Origin: Clostridia bacterium
GTDB lineage: Bacteria > Bacillota > Clostridia > Oscillospirales > CAG-272
DNA: 64,000 bases
Reading direction: 5' to 3'
NCBI GenBank assembly: GCA_017625755.1
Contig: JAGAKG010000022.1
Location: forward strand, 1-64,000
Positions 25,015 to 33,334 of the stretch are shown piece after piece (position 1 is the first letter of the stretch; each line of letters starts with the position of its first letter). The position numbers were made by a program, and so were the translations under genes. The notes under the pieces were generated by a model. It worked only from the letters and a program-made list of their open reading frames with translations, was not told the origin of the DNA and searched no databases.

Positions 25015-25043
25015 TTTAAAAATCCGAGCGTTTGTGATACAAT
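25015..25043 (+). promoter_or_regulatory. Probable promoter of the PurF-like gene
   Basis: TTTAAA and TACAAT with a 17-base spacer; the -35 box is weak. Confidence 0.4.
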
Positions 25044-25082
25044 AATATGTGTTTTTTTATTCTTGTTACTTGAGGTGATTTT

Positions 25083-26489
25083 ATGAGCGGTTTTTTTGGA
25101 GTCGTATCTAAAGAGGATTGCGTTTTTGATTTGTTTTTCGGCACAGACTATCACTCCCATCTTGGCACACGCAGAGCGGGAATGGTCGTCTACGACAAGA
25201 CAAACGGGTTTGATAAGGCGTTACATAATATCGAAAATTCTCCCTTCAGAACAAAATTTGATACCGAATCGAATACTATGAAGGGCAGTATGGGAATCGG
25301 CTGTATTTCCGATTACGAAGCTCAGCCAATGCTCCTTCGCTCCCGTCACGGCACATTCGCCATAACTACGGTAGGGCGTATAAATAACGCGGAGGAGATA
25401 GTCTCGGGTATACTCAAGGGGAACGGTCATTTCTTTGAAATGAGTAACGGCGAGATAAACCCTACCGAGCTTACGGCGGCGATTATCGACCAGAAGGATA
25501 ATCTTATCGACGGTATCAGATACGCGCAGGAGATTATTGACGGCTCTATAAGCATATTGCTTCTCACTCCTCTCGGAATTTACGCCGCTAGAGATAAGCT
25601 CGGCAGAACACCTATCGCTATCGGAGAGAAGTCTGAGGGATATTGCGCATGCTTTGAGAGCTTTGCGTATCATAGCTTGGGTTACCATGACTTCAAGGAG
25701 CTTGGTCCCGGAGAGGTAGTAGTTATCACGACCGACGGTGTCAAAACCCTGGTAGCTCCGGGGGAGAATATGAAGGTGTGTACCTTCCTCTGGGTTTATT
25801 ACGGATATCCGTCCTCCTCCTACGAGGGAATAAGCGTCGAGCAAATGAGATACAATTGCGGAAAGCTTATGGCGAGGAGAGATGATGTGGAGCCCGATAT
25901 TGTTGCGGGAATACCCGATTCGGGTGTAGCGCATGCAATAGGGTATGCGAATGAGTCGGGAATACCCTATTCAAGACCATTTGTTAAATATACCCCCACT
26001 TGGTCGCGCTCCTTTATGCCCTCAAATCAGAGCAAGAGAAAGCTTATCGCAAAGATGAAGCTACTTCCTATAAAGGACCTTATCAAGGATAAGAGTTTGT
26101 TGCTTATCGATGATTCTATCGTCAGGGGAACACAGCTTCGCGAGACGACCGAGTTTCTCTATGAGAGTGGAGCTCGTGAGGTGCATATAAGACCTGCTTG
26201 TCCTCCCTTGATGTTTAGTTGTAAATATGTCAATTTTTCGCGTTCAAATTCCGATATGGATCTCATAACACGCCGTGTTATCGCTAAGCTCGAGGGAGAA
26301 AATCCGAGCCTTGAGGTACTCAAGGAGTACGCGAACCCCGATAGCGAGAGATATCAGAGAATGGTGGAAATGATAGGCAAGGAGCTACATTTCACCACGC
26401 TAAGATATAACCGTCTTGACGATATGATAAAGGCAACGGGATTGCCTAAGGAAAAGCTTTGTACCTATTGTTGGAGCGGAGAGGAATAA
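25083..26489 (+). CDS. PurF-like amidophosphoribosyltransferase without glutaminase residues
   Basis: A protein of 468 residues with PurF architecture. The C-terminal phosphoribosyltransferase domain is well kept: PDSGVAHAIGYANESGIPYS and the PRPP loop LLLIDDSIVRGTQ near residue 345. The N-terminal Ntn glutaminase domain is present but starts MSGFFGVV, with Ser where PurF has its nucleophile Cys, and the usual GHxRYxT and NGxxxN glutamine-binding motifs read GIGCISD and VGRINNAEE. It therefore probably uses ammonia or has another role. Late cysteines (PACPPLMFSC, CTYC) recall the iron-sulfur ligands of Bacillus PurF. No other purine gene is adjacent. Confidence 0.8.
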   Translation: MSGFFGVVSKEDCVFDLFFGTDYHSHLGTRRAGMVVYDKTNGFDKALHNIENSPFRTKFDTESNTMKGSMGIGCISDYEAQPMLLRSRHGTFAITTVGRINNAEEIVSGILKGNGHFFEMSNGEINPTELTAAIIDQKDNLIDGIRYAQEIIDGSISILLLTPLGIYAARDKLGRTPIAIGEKSEGYCACFESFAYHSLGYHDFKELGPGEVVVITTDGVKTLVAPGENMKVCTFLWVYYGYPSSSYEGISVEQMRYNCGKLMARRDDVEPDIVAGIPDSGVAHAIGYANESGIPYSRPFVKYTPTWSRSFMPSNQSKRKLIAKMKLLPIKDLIKDKSLLLIDDSIVRGTQLRETTEFLYESGAREVHIRPACPPLMFSCKYVNFSRSNSDMDLITRRVIAKLEGENPSLEVLKEYANPDSERYQRMVEMIGKELHFTTLRYNRLDDMIKATGLPKEKLCTYCWSGEE

Positions 26490-26532
26490 TCCGTTCCGAC
26501 ACAAAATAAATAAATTTTAAGGAGAAATGAAA

Positions 26533-27069
26533 ATGGGAAAGTATTCAGGAACAAAAACAGAGAAGAATCTTGAAGCCGCATTTGCAGGCGAGTCTCAGGC
26601 AAGAAACAAGTATACATACTTTGCGTCTGTCGCAAAGAAAGAGGGCTATGAGCAGATAGCGGCTCTCTTCCTTAAGACGGCAGAGAATGAGAAGGAGCAC
26701 GCAAAGATGTGGTTCAAGGAGCTTGAGGGAATCGGTGATACCGCTCAGAATCTGGCTCACGCCGCAGACGGCGAGAACTATGAGTGGACAGATATGTACG
26801 AGGGCTTCGCTAAGGACGCCGAGGAGGAGGGCTTTACCGCTCTCGCGGCTAAGTTCAGACTTGTAGCGGCAATCGAGAGACATCACGAGGAGCGTTATCG
26901 CGCACTGCTTCATAATGTCGAGACCGCAGAGGTGTTCGAAAAGAGCGAGGTCAAGGTTTGGGAGTGCCGCAATTGCGGACATATAGTTGTCGGAACAAAG
27001 GCGCCCGAAATTTGCCCCACCTGCGCGCATCCTAAGAGCTATTTTGAGGTTCACGCAGAAAATTATTAA
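26533..27069 (+). CDS. Rubrerythrin
   Basis: A peroxide-reducing diiron protein of anaerobes, 178 residues from ATG 26533, which is better spaced from GGAG (26521) than the ATG at 26527. The N-terminal four-helix bundle carries Glu ligands ([25 protein letters not shown], and later [11 protein letters not shown]). The C-terminal rubredoxin-like centre has CRNCG and [12 protein letters not shown]. It lies 43 bases after the PurF-like gene and ends before a terminator. In the family, electrons come from rubredoxin; a rubredoxin gene is 10 kb away at 37379. Confidence 0.95.
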   Translation: MGKYSGTKTEKNLEAAFAGESQARNKYTYFASVAKKEGYEQIAALFLKTAENEKEHAKMWFKELEGIGDTAQNLAHAADGENYEWTDMYEGFAKDAEEEGFTALAAKFRLVAAIERHHEERYRALLHNVETAEVFEKSEVKVWECRNCGHIVVGTKAPEICPTCAHPKSYFEVHAENY

Positions 27070-27076
27070 TAACTGT

Positions 27077-27108
27077 ACGGGAGAAGTGAAAACTTCTCCC
27101 GTATATAT
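27077..27108 (+). terminator. Terminator after rubrerythrin
   Basis: ACGGGAGAAGT-GAAA-ACTTCTCCCGT, followed by ATATATTT. Confidence 0.8.
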
Positions 27109-27137
27109 TTGACAAAATAATTAAAGTGTAGTATAAT
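27109..27137 (+). promoter_or_regulatory. Promoter of the MATE transporter gene
   Basis: TTGACA and TATAAT with a 17-base spacer, a few bases beyond the rubrerythrin terminator. Confidence 0.8.
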
Positions 27138-27168
27138 TAGTATAAAGAATGATTTTTTAAGGATAGCT

Positions 27169-28497
27169 ATGCAAATTCGTTTATCAGACCATTTTTCCTA
27201 TAAAAAGCTTATACGCTTCACTTTGCCGTCTGTAATTATGATGATATTCACCTCGGTTTACGGGGTAGTGGACGGAGTGTTCGTTTCTAATTTTGTCGGT
27301 AAAATACCTTTTGCCGCGATAAATCTTATAATGCCGTTCTGTATGCTTTTCGGCGCCATCGGCTTTATGGTCGGAACGGGCGGAAGCGCTCTCGTTTCTA
27401 AAATACTCGGAGAGGGCGACAGAGCAAGAGCAAACAGAATATTCTCGCTGTTGGTCTATTTCTCGATAGCACTCGGAACTCTGTTTTCGGTTATGGGCGT
27501 TGTCTTCATAGAGCCGATATCAATACTGCTCGGCGCAGAGGGTGAAATGCTCAGCGGCTGTGTGATGTACGGAAGAATACTCTTTTGCTCGCTTATGCCC
27601 TTCGTGCTTCAGAATGTTTTTCAGAGCTTTTTGGTAGTCGCGGAAAAGCCGAAGCTCGGACTTGCGGTAACAGTTGCGGCGGGTGTGACGAATATTATTC
27701 TCGACGCGCTCTTTATCGTCGTTTTCAAATGGGGACTTGTGGGCGCGGCGGCTGCAACGGCGACAAGCCAAACTGTTGGCGGAATTATCCCTCTCGTGTA
27801 TTTCTTTGTCACTAAGAAAAATCAACTGAAGCTCGGCAGGACGCGCTTTGACGGAAAGGCGCTCTTGCACACCTGCGCTAACGGCTCGTCGGAAATGATG
27901 ACAAATATATCTATATCGCTTGTGAATATGCTTTATAATTTTCAACTTATGCGTATGATAGGCGAGGACGGTATTGCGGCGTACGGCGTGATAATGTATG
28001 TAAACTTCATATTTATATCGGCTTTCCTCGGTTATTCGATAGGCTGCGCCCCGATAATCAGCTTTCATTACGGCGCGGAGAATACCGACGAGCTGAAAAA
28101 TCTCAGAAAAAAGAGTATTATCATAATCGTTCTGACCTCGGTTCTTATGACCCTGCTCGGTATGGCTCTTGCCGCCCCGCTCTCAAGCGTGTTCGTGGGG
28201 TACGACGCCGAGCTTAACGCCTTGACGCAAAGAGCGTTTATCCTTTATTCCTTCTCTTTTTTGTTGGTTGGCTTTAATATATTTACCTCGGCGTTCTTTA
28301 CGGCGCTGAATAACGGATTTATTTCTGCGCTCGTGTCATTTCTCAGACTCTTTCTGTTTGAGGTCGTGGCTGTGCTTTGCCTTCCTCTCATACTCGGGAC
28401 AGATGGCGTATGGCTCTCGGTCGTGGCGGCAGAGGGTGTGGCTTTGATATTGAGCATCTCCTGCATGGTTGCTTTGCATAAAAAATATCGGTATTAA
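27169..28497 (+). CDS. MATE-family efflux transporter
   Basis: A 442-residue integral membrane protein with about 12 hydrophobic segments in two similar halves, starting IRFTLPSVIMMIFTSVYGVV. The MATE features include VVDGVFVSNFVG in the first helix pair, FMVGTGGSALVSK in the loop after the second, and GCAPIISFHYGA in the second half. Family members export cationic drugs or other small molecules using Na+ or H+; the substrate here is unknown. The stop is 15 bases before the cytidylate-kinase-like gene, so the two likely share a transcript. Confidence 0.9.
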   Translation: MQIRLSDHFSYKKLIRFTLPSVIMMIFTSVYGVVDGVFVSNFVGKIPFAAINLIMPFCMLFGAIGFMVGTGGSALVSKILGEGDRARANRIFSLLVYFSIALGTLFSVMGVVFIEPISILLGAEGEMLSGCVMYGRILFCSLMPFVLQNVFQSFLVVAEKPKLGLAVTVAAGVTNIILDALFIVVFKWGLVGAAAATATSQTVGGIIPLVYFFVTKKNQLKLGRTRFDGKALLHTCANGSSEMMTNISISLVNMLYNFQLMRMIGEDGIAAYGVIMYVNFIFISAFLGYSIGCAPIISFHYGAENTDELKNLRKKSIIIIVLTSVLMTLLGMALAAPLSSVFVGYDAELNALTQRAFILYSFSFLLVGFNIFTSAFFTALNNGFISALVSFLRLFLFEVVAVLCLPLILGTDGVWLSVVAAEGVALILSISCMVALHKKYRY

Positions 28498-28512
28498 CAA
28501 TGGAGGCTGTAT

Positions 28513-29130
28513 ATGAAAATAATAACTGTAAGTCGTGAATTTGGAAGCGGAGGTCGCGAGATAGGCAAACGGCTTGCCGACGAGTTGGGTTTCTCTTATT
28601 ACGACAAGGAGATAGTTGCGGAGATAGCTAAAAGGCACTCGCTTGACGAAAATTATGTGAGCGTTGCGCTCGACAGGAGTGTGACGCAGAGCTATCCGCT
28701 CCATTTCGGACGCACATTCTCGTATTCGGGCGGTATCTCGAATACATCTGTTCAGCTCTTTGCCGAGCAGACTAAAATAATCAAGGAATTTGCCGAGGCG
28801 GGGGACTGCGTTATAGTCGGACGCGCCGCGGATGTTATATTGAGTGAGTACGATCCCTTTAATCTGTTTGTATACGCAAGTATGGAATCAAAGGTAAAAA
28901 GATGCCTTGAAAGAGCAGAGGAGGGTGAGAGTCTCAGCGAGCGTGACGCCGCGAAGAAGATAAAGCGGATAGACTCCGAGAGAAAAAAGATACACGGAAT
29001 GATATCCGATACGCCGTGGGGTGACAGACGGGGATATCACCTCTGTGTCAATACAACGGGACTTGAGATAAAGGAGATAGTCCCCGGTGTGCTTCAGTAT
29101 GTCAACGCGTGGTTCGCGTCTCGGAAATAA
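28513..29130 (+). CDS. Cytidylate kinase-like family protein
   Basis: A 205-residue P-loop kinase-like protein. The start ITVSREFGSGGREIGKRLAD is the modified nucleotide loop of this family, followed by YYDKEIV and VIVGRAADVIL. RAEEGESLSERDAAKKIKRID is the lid-type region. It resembles the Cmk-like family widespread in Clostridia, whose true substrate is not established. GGAGG is well placed before ATG 28513. Confidence 0.85.
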   Translation: MKIITVSREFGSGGREIGKRLADELGFSYYDKEIVAEIAKRHSLDENYVSVALDRSVTQSYPLHFGRTFSYSGGISNTSVQLFAEQTKIIKEFAEAGDCVIVGRAADVILSEYDPFNLFVYASMESKVKRCLERAEEGESLSERDAAKKIKRIDSERKKIHGMISDTPWGDRRGYHLCVNTTGLEIKEIVPGVLQYVNAWFASRK

Positions 29131-29159
29131 AAATTACATTTTGAAAGGAAGCTAAAATT

Positions 29160-29738
29160 ATGAATGTGACTATCAGATTGCTTTTGACCTCATTGATTGT
29201 TTTTGTTCCGATAATCGTTGTTATCGGGATAATCGTTTTGGTTGTATTTCTAAAGAAGAAAAACGAAGCCTCAAAGCCGCAAAACGAGAGTGTTACCCCT
29301 GCTACCGAAGAAAAACAAGTAACTGAAGAACAGAAAAGCGAGAAGCCTGCGAGCAGCGGCTATACTTCGCCTTCCTCAGCCTCCTCGTCGGCTCCCGCAA
29401 GTCTCGCCAGAATATTTATAAACGGCGGACGCCCCGCTTCGGGAAACTACTTGGGCTCTATATCCGTGGACTCCAAGCCTGCCGTTATCATCTCCGCCGC
29501 TGAAATTCCGATTGAAATTCCCGTAACAAAGGGTAGACATCATCTCGTTGTTACAGGCGGTATCGAGGGAGACGCGCGCGTAGACAGGGTTATTGAATTT
29601 GATACGACTACCGTTTTTGTTCTTGATATGCCCGGATACGGCGACAGAGACCTCATAAGATATCAGACCATATCCTATTCTGAATATCGCGCATCCTGCC
29701 GCCAATGCGGATATGACCCTAAAGTGAAAAGGATATAA
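29160..29738 (+). CDS. Single-pass membrane protein with PEGA-like C-terminus
   Basis: A 192-residue protein with one strong membrane helix (about residues 5-30, VFVPIIVVIGIIVLVVFL) followed by KKKN, so the rest should face the cytoplasm. Residues 35-85 are a low-complexity Ser/Pro/Glu linker. Residues 80-170 form a beta-sandwich-like domain (RIFINGGRPASG, VTKGRHHLVVTGG) resembling PEGA-type domains, and the end carries CRQCGYD. I cannot assign a function. It ends just before a bidirectional terminator. Confidence 0.65.
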   Translation: MNVTIRLLLTSLIVFVPIIVVIGIIVLVVFLKKKNEASKPQNESVTPATEEKQVTEEQKSEKPASSGYTSPSSASSSAPASLARIFINGGRPASGNYLGSISVDSKPAVIISAAEIPIEIPVTKGRHHLVVTGGIEGDARVDRVIEFDTTTVFVLDMPGYGDRDLIRYQTISYSEYRASCRQCGYDPKVKRI

Positions 29739-29755
29739 CATATTAAAAAATAAAA

Positions 29756-29796
29756 ATAATGCGCTTGCGTTAAAAACGCAAGCGCATTATTTTTAG
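29756..29796. terminator. Bidirectional terminator between convergent genes
   Basis: AATAATGCGCTTGCGTT-AAAA-AACGCAAGCGCATTATT type stem with T runs on both sides, serving the membrane protein gene and thiI. Confidence 0.85.
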
Positions 29797-30971
29797 TATT
29801 CCGCGACTATATGCTCTGTGTAGAGCGTTCCGAGAGCTTCCTCAACAAGCGCGTCGAAATCGAGCTTTCTCTCCTGAACGAGAACCTTCTCGAGGTCGGG
29901 GCGTGTTTTCGGATGCTTGGGAGTGAATACGGTACAGCAATCCTCGTAGGGGAGGATAGAAGTTTCAAAGGTGTTTATCTTGCGCGATATCTGAACGATT
30001 TCTTCCTTGTCAAGTCCGATACAAGGTCTGAAGACGGGTATGCTTACCGCAGAATCGGTAACGCCAAGCGCCTGCATAGTCTGAGACGCGACCTGACCGA
30101 CGCTTTCGCCCGTGATAAGCGCGCCGCAGTCTCTCTGCTTTGCGATTCTCTCGGCAATAGCCATCATATATCTTCGGAGAAGGAGAGTGAAATAGTCCTC
30201 CTCGCAATGCTTGACAAGCTCCTCCTGAATATGTGTCAGGGAAACTATATGCACATTTATATCTCCCGCGTATACTGCCACAAGACGGGCAAGGTCGAGA
30301 ACCTTTTCCTTTGCTCGCTCGCTGGTGTAGGGGAATGACTCAAAGTGAACCGCCTCGAGCTTCACTCCACGCTTTGCGAGCATATAGCCCGCGACGGGAG
30401 AGTCGATACCGCCCGAAAGCAGAAGCAGTCCGCGTCCGTTGCTTCCCACGGGCATACCGCCCGCGCCCTTTGATACGCCCGCCGAGACATACGCGCCAAA
30501 TTCGCGTATCTCGACCTTGACGGTCACATCGGGATTATGCACATCAACACGGATATTGTTACAAGCGCCGAGAATGACTCCGCCTATCTCTCTCGATATC
30601 TCCATAGAGTCAAGAGTGAAGGACTTATCCGAACGCTTTGATTCGACCTTGAATGTTCTGCTATTTTTCAGAAACGCGGGGATATAATTGCGAACCGTTT
30701 CGGCGATAGCATCCATATTTTTTTCGCAGACTGCCGCTCTCGCAACGGTAACTATACCGAAAACGCGTCTCGCCGCCTCAAACATTCCATCAATATCCGC
30801 CGCCTCATCAAGAGCCTCAATGTATATCGTGCTTTGCGCTCTGTATATATCAAAGCTGCCGTATGACTTGGCGCGCTTTTTCATTTCTCGGCAGAGCATA
30901 TCCTCAAAATATTTTTTGTTAGCTCCCTTGAGAACTATCTCTCCATACTTACACAGAATTATCTCTTTCAT
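29793..30971 (-). CDS. thiI: tRNA 4-thiouridine synthetase ThiI
   Basis: A 392-residue enzyme that thiolates U8 of tRNA and in many bacteria also serves thiamine thiazole synthesis. The front (KYGEIVLKGANKKYFED) is the ferredoxin-like domain, residues about 60-165 are the THUMP domain, and the PP-loop SGGIDSPVAGYM is near residue 187. It has no C-terminal rhodanese domain, like other Gram-positive ThiI proteins, which take sulfur from a dedicated cysteine desulfurase; that partner gene is not next to it. It is the last gene of a minus-strand group with the DUF2007-like gene. Confidence 0.92.
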   Translation of the reverse strand: MKEIILCKYGEIVLKGANKKYFEDMLCREMKKRAKSYGSFDIYRAQSTIYIEALDEAADIDGMFEAARRVFGIVTVARAAVCEKNMDAIAETVRNYIPAFLKNSRTFKVESKRSDKSFTLDSMEISREIGGVILGACNNIRVDVHNPDVTVKVEIREFGAYVSAGVSKGAGGMPVGSNGRGLLLLSGGIDSPVAGYMLAKRGVKLEAVHFESFPYTSERAKEKVLDLARLVAVYAGDINVHIVSLTHIQEELVKHCEEDYFTLLLRRYMMAIAERIAKQRDCGALITGESVGQVASQTMQALGVTDSAVSIPVFRPCIGLDKEEIVQISRKINTFETSILPYEDCCTVFTPKHPKTRPDLEKVLVQERKLDFDALVEEALGTLYTEHIVAEY

Positions 30972-31022
30972 AAATTGAGTCCGAATTTTTTCCTTTCCCG
31001 CACGCGGCTTGCCGCGCGCCTC

Positions 31023-31346
31023 TTAAAGCTCGTCGCTTTCCTCGCCGTCCTCGCCAATCTCGGCGTTTTCTATTGCCTCAAGCTCCTCCTCCGAGAGAGG
31101 TCGGATAAGCTCGCGGGCTTTTTCTATATCGTCCTTCATAACGAATATGTCCGCCCCGAAGAGAGAATAGCCCGCTATTACCTTAACGGCAGAGCCGCTT
31201 CCTCTATCCTTGGAGAAATAAGGGATTTTTGCTCCCTTGAGAATACTTTCTATAATAGCTAACTGAACATTGTCGGTTACAGTTACAAGAAGCTCAAAAT
31301 TGTCTGGGTGTGTGCTTACCTTGTCAAGTCCGAAAAAGCTGTCCAT
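31023..31346 (-). CDS. DUF2007-like small protein
   Basis: A 107-residue soluble protein. The core (ELLVTVTDNVQLAIIESILK, then GYSLFGADIFVMKDDIEKA) is the alpha/beta pattern of DUF2007 domains, annotated only as putative signal-transducing proteins. The tail is very acidic (ENAEIGEDGEESDEL). It lies 52 bases upstream of thiI on the same strand and follows the exonuclease gene, so all three may be one operon. AAAAGGAGG precedes the start. Confidence 0.65.
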   Translation of the reverse strand: MDSFFGLDKVSTHPDNFELLVTVTDNVQLAIIESILKGAKIPYFSKDRGSGSAVKVIAGYSLFGADIFVMKDDIEKARELIRPLSEEELEAIENAEIGEDGEESDEL

Positions 31347-31403
31347 AAATAACCTCCTTTTGCCTTACGGCTATCAAAATTTGTGCAGGAAAACGGGGGT
31401 GTA

Positions 31404-32486
31404 TCAATCACGGTAATAATTAGGGAAAAGAACATTCCACACCTTTCGGCAGGCAAATGTGTCGGCGATAGAGGAGTGAGGAACGCCCTCCCACTCTATT
31501 CCGAAGCACTCCATCGCGTCAATAAGAGACGCGTGTTCAAGCTCGGGACGATGCTCGTGAATGTATCTTACATATTCGTTTGCGCAGCAGCGAATCTTGG
31601 AGTGAAGAGCTTCTCGCTCCTCCTCGGTGTCGTATATGTATTTGATATGGCTGAAGTCGGTGGATACACCGTAAGCGATAATGTTCTTCGCTCCCTCAAA
31701 GATCTCCTTGATTCGGGGAATGAGGTCTGTGAGCAGAGGAGCATCCTCGACCATAGCAGGTGTTATTCCGTGTATCTTCTCGGTTCTGTTCCACTTTTTC
31801 GTATGCTCGGGCTTAACGAGCGTATCCATAACCAGCTCACCGTTTCCGTCGATTATAGTTATCGAAAGAATTTCGTCGTGGTCATAAAATCCGGTCAGCT
31901 CAAGGTCGAAAAAGAGAACCTTTTTTCTCTCCATATTGTAGTGCGCGCTTCTGAGTCTGTCGCCCTCGGCGCGTCTTATCGCCATCTCTCTCTCGTAGCA
32001 CTTTTCACAGAGCTTTTTCTTGAAGCGGACGAACTCGCCGCATCTTACGCACATAAGCGGCAAGCGCTTAGCGGTCTTTTTATCGTAGAAAAAGAGAATT
32101 GAACGGTCTGCCTTGTAGGTGAACGCCACAGGCTCCTCAACGACCTCGTAATTCATCTTTTGCAATCTTTCTTCAGTGTAAAAATTGCAGGCGGCGGCGC
32201 GCTTTACGCTCATTCTTTCGATTACCGTGCCGCTTTGGAGAGTGTATGTTTCCTTTCTTGATGTGGGACTGTACCACATCTCAACGGGAGCCTCTGTCAC
32301 TCTTTCGGGATGGAAATAATATATAATACTGCCGTTTTCGGACACCTCAAAGGCAACAGGCTCTCCCGAGGGCATAAGGTGAAGCTCCGAGAGTGTCTGA
32401 CGCGTGAGATAATTTTTCGAGTCAGCGTCCTTACGGCTGATTGCGTGGATAACTGCGCCTGAGCGAAGTGTCATTTGCTTTTCCAA
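31404..32486 (-). CDS. DEDD-type 3'-5' exonuclease with zinc ribbon
   Basis: I take TTG 32486 as start, because GGAGG stands six bases before it; 361 residues. Residues 1-130 hold short repeated beta units (TLRSGAVIHAIS, LQSGTVIERMS) of unknown function. A zinc ribbon follows at about 148-170 (CVRCGEF and CEKCYE). The exonuclease domain begins with FFDLELTG, with GYSTDF-type and HSSIADTF motifs completing the DEDDh set. It is similar to DNA polymerase III epsilon-type nucleases. The substrate is unknown. A good minus-strand promoter lies upstream. Confidence 0.75.
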   Translation of the reverse strand: MEKQMTLRSGAVIHAISRKDADSKNYLTRQTLSELHLMPSGEPVAFEVSENGSIIYYFHPERVTEAPVEMWYSPTSRKETYTLQSGTVIERMSVKRAAACNFYTEERLQKMNYEVVEEPVAFTYKADRSILFFYDKKTAKRLPLMCVRCGEFVRFKKKLCEKCYEREMAIRRAEGDRLRSAHYNMERKKVLFFDLELTGFYDHDEILSITIIDGNGELVMDTLVKPEHTKKWNRTEKIHGITPAMVEDAPLLTDLIPRIKEIFEGAKNIIAYGVSTDFSHIKYIYDTEEEREALHSKIRCCANEYVRYIHEHRPELEHASLIDAMECFGIEWEGVPHSSIADTFACRKVWNVLFPNYYRD

Positions 32487-32579
32487 GATCAACCTCCGAA
32501 AATATGCGTGATTGCATAATAATATGGTGTCGGCGCGGGGGAAAGAATATTTTTCTCCCTTACGACAACAACAAATCTT

Positions 32580-32608
32580 ATTATACCATACTAAATCTCT
32601 TTTGTCAA
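32580..32608 (-). promoter_or_regulatory. Promoter of the exonuclease operon
   Basis: Read on the minus strand: TTGACA, 17 bases, TATAAT. It is divergent from the next promoter. Confidence 0.75.
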
Positions 32609-32673
32609 TGCGGATTACCAACATAATTCGATATAAATATTATTATATTTTTATTATATTTCCAAACAGGTAA

Positions 32674-32702
32674 TTGACATTCACTCGATAAAAGTGTATA
32701 AT
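32674..32702 (+). promoter_or_regulatory. Promoter of the phosphoribosyltransferase-aspS operon
   Basis: TTGACA and TATAAT with a 17-base spacer. No T-box is seen between it and the first gene. Confidence 0.8.
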
Positions 32703-32740
32703 AAGAGTTGTATGAAATTTTTTTAGGAGAGTGACCTATA

Positions 32741-33304
32741 ATGGAACGCAAATATTACAGAATGAATATCGCAGGACTTTGGCGTGAGCTTCCGATATGT
32801 CCCATCAATGATAAGCTTATGATAGCGGGCTTCGTTATATTCGGAGACCCCGAGCTTACCACGGCTTGCGCGGAAGCGCTTCTTGAGAAAGCCCCCGAAT
32901 ACGATTACCTCATTTCGGCGGAAGCAAAGGGAATACCCCTTGTTCACGAAATGGCAAGACTTGCGGGAAATCAAAAATATTTTCTCGCTCGTAAGGCGTC
33001 CAAGCTTTATATGACGGGTGTGTTTGAATGTCATGTCCGCTCAATAACGACGGCTAAAGAACAGACTCTTTATCTCGACACGGCAGACGCCGAGCTTATG
33101 CGTGGAAAGAGAATACTTATTGTTGACGATGTTATCTCAACGGGCGAGTCGCTCAGAGCTATTGAGGAGCTTGTTGCAAAGGCAGGCGGAATAGTATGCG
33201 GAAAAATGACGATACTCGCGGAGGGCGAGGCTTGCAACAGAGAGGATATCACATATCTCGAGCCGCTTCCGCTCTTTGACAGCAACGGAAATCCGCTTAA
33301 ATGA
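32741..33304 (+). CDS. Adenine/xanthine phosphoribosyltransferase-like protein
   Basis: A 187-residue type I phosphoribosyltransferase. The PRPP loop ILIVDDVISTGES is near residue 126 and the upstream block YLISAEAKGIPLVHEMARL matches the adenine phosphoribosyltransferase group. The enzymes join a purine base to PRPP for salvage. A slightly unusual N-terminus (WRELPICPIND) and a C-terminal proline-rich end set it apart from classical Apt, so I leave the symbol empty. It is 30 bases before aspS, probably in one transcript. Confidence 0.8.
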   Translation: MERKYYRMNIAGLWRELPICPINDKLMIAGFVIFGDPELTTACAEALLEKAPEYDYLISAEAKGIPLVHEMARLAGNQKYFLARKASKLYMTGVFECHVRSITTAKEQTLYLDTADAELMRGKRILIVDDVISTGESLRAIEELVAKAGGIVCGKMTILAEGEACNREDITYLEPLPLFDSNGNPLK

Positions 33305-33334
33305 CTTGAATAAAAACCAAGGAAGGTAGAAACA

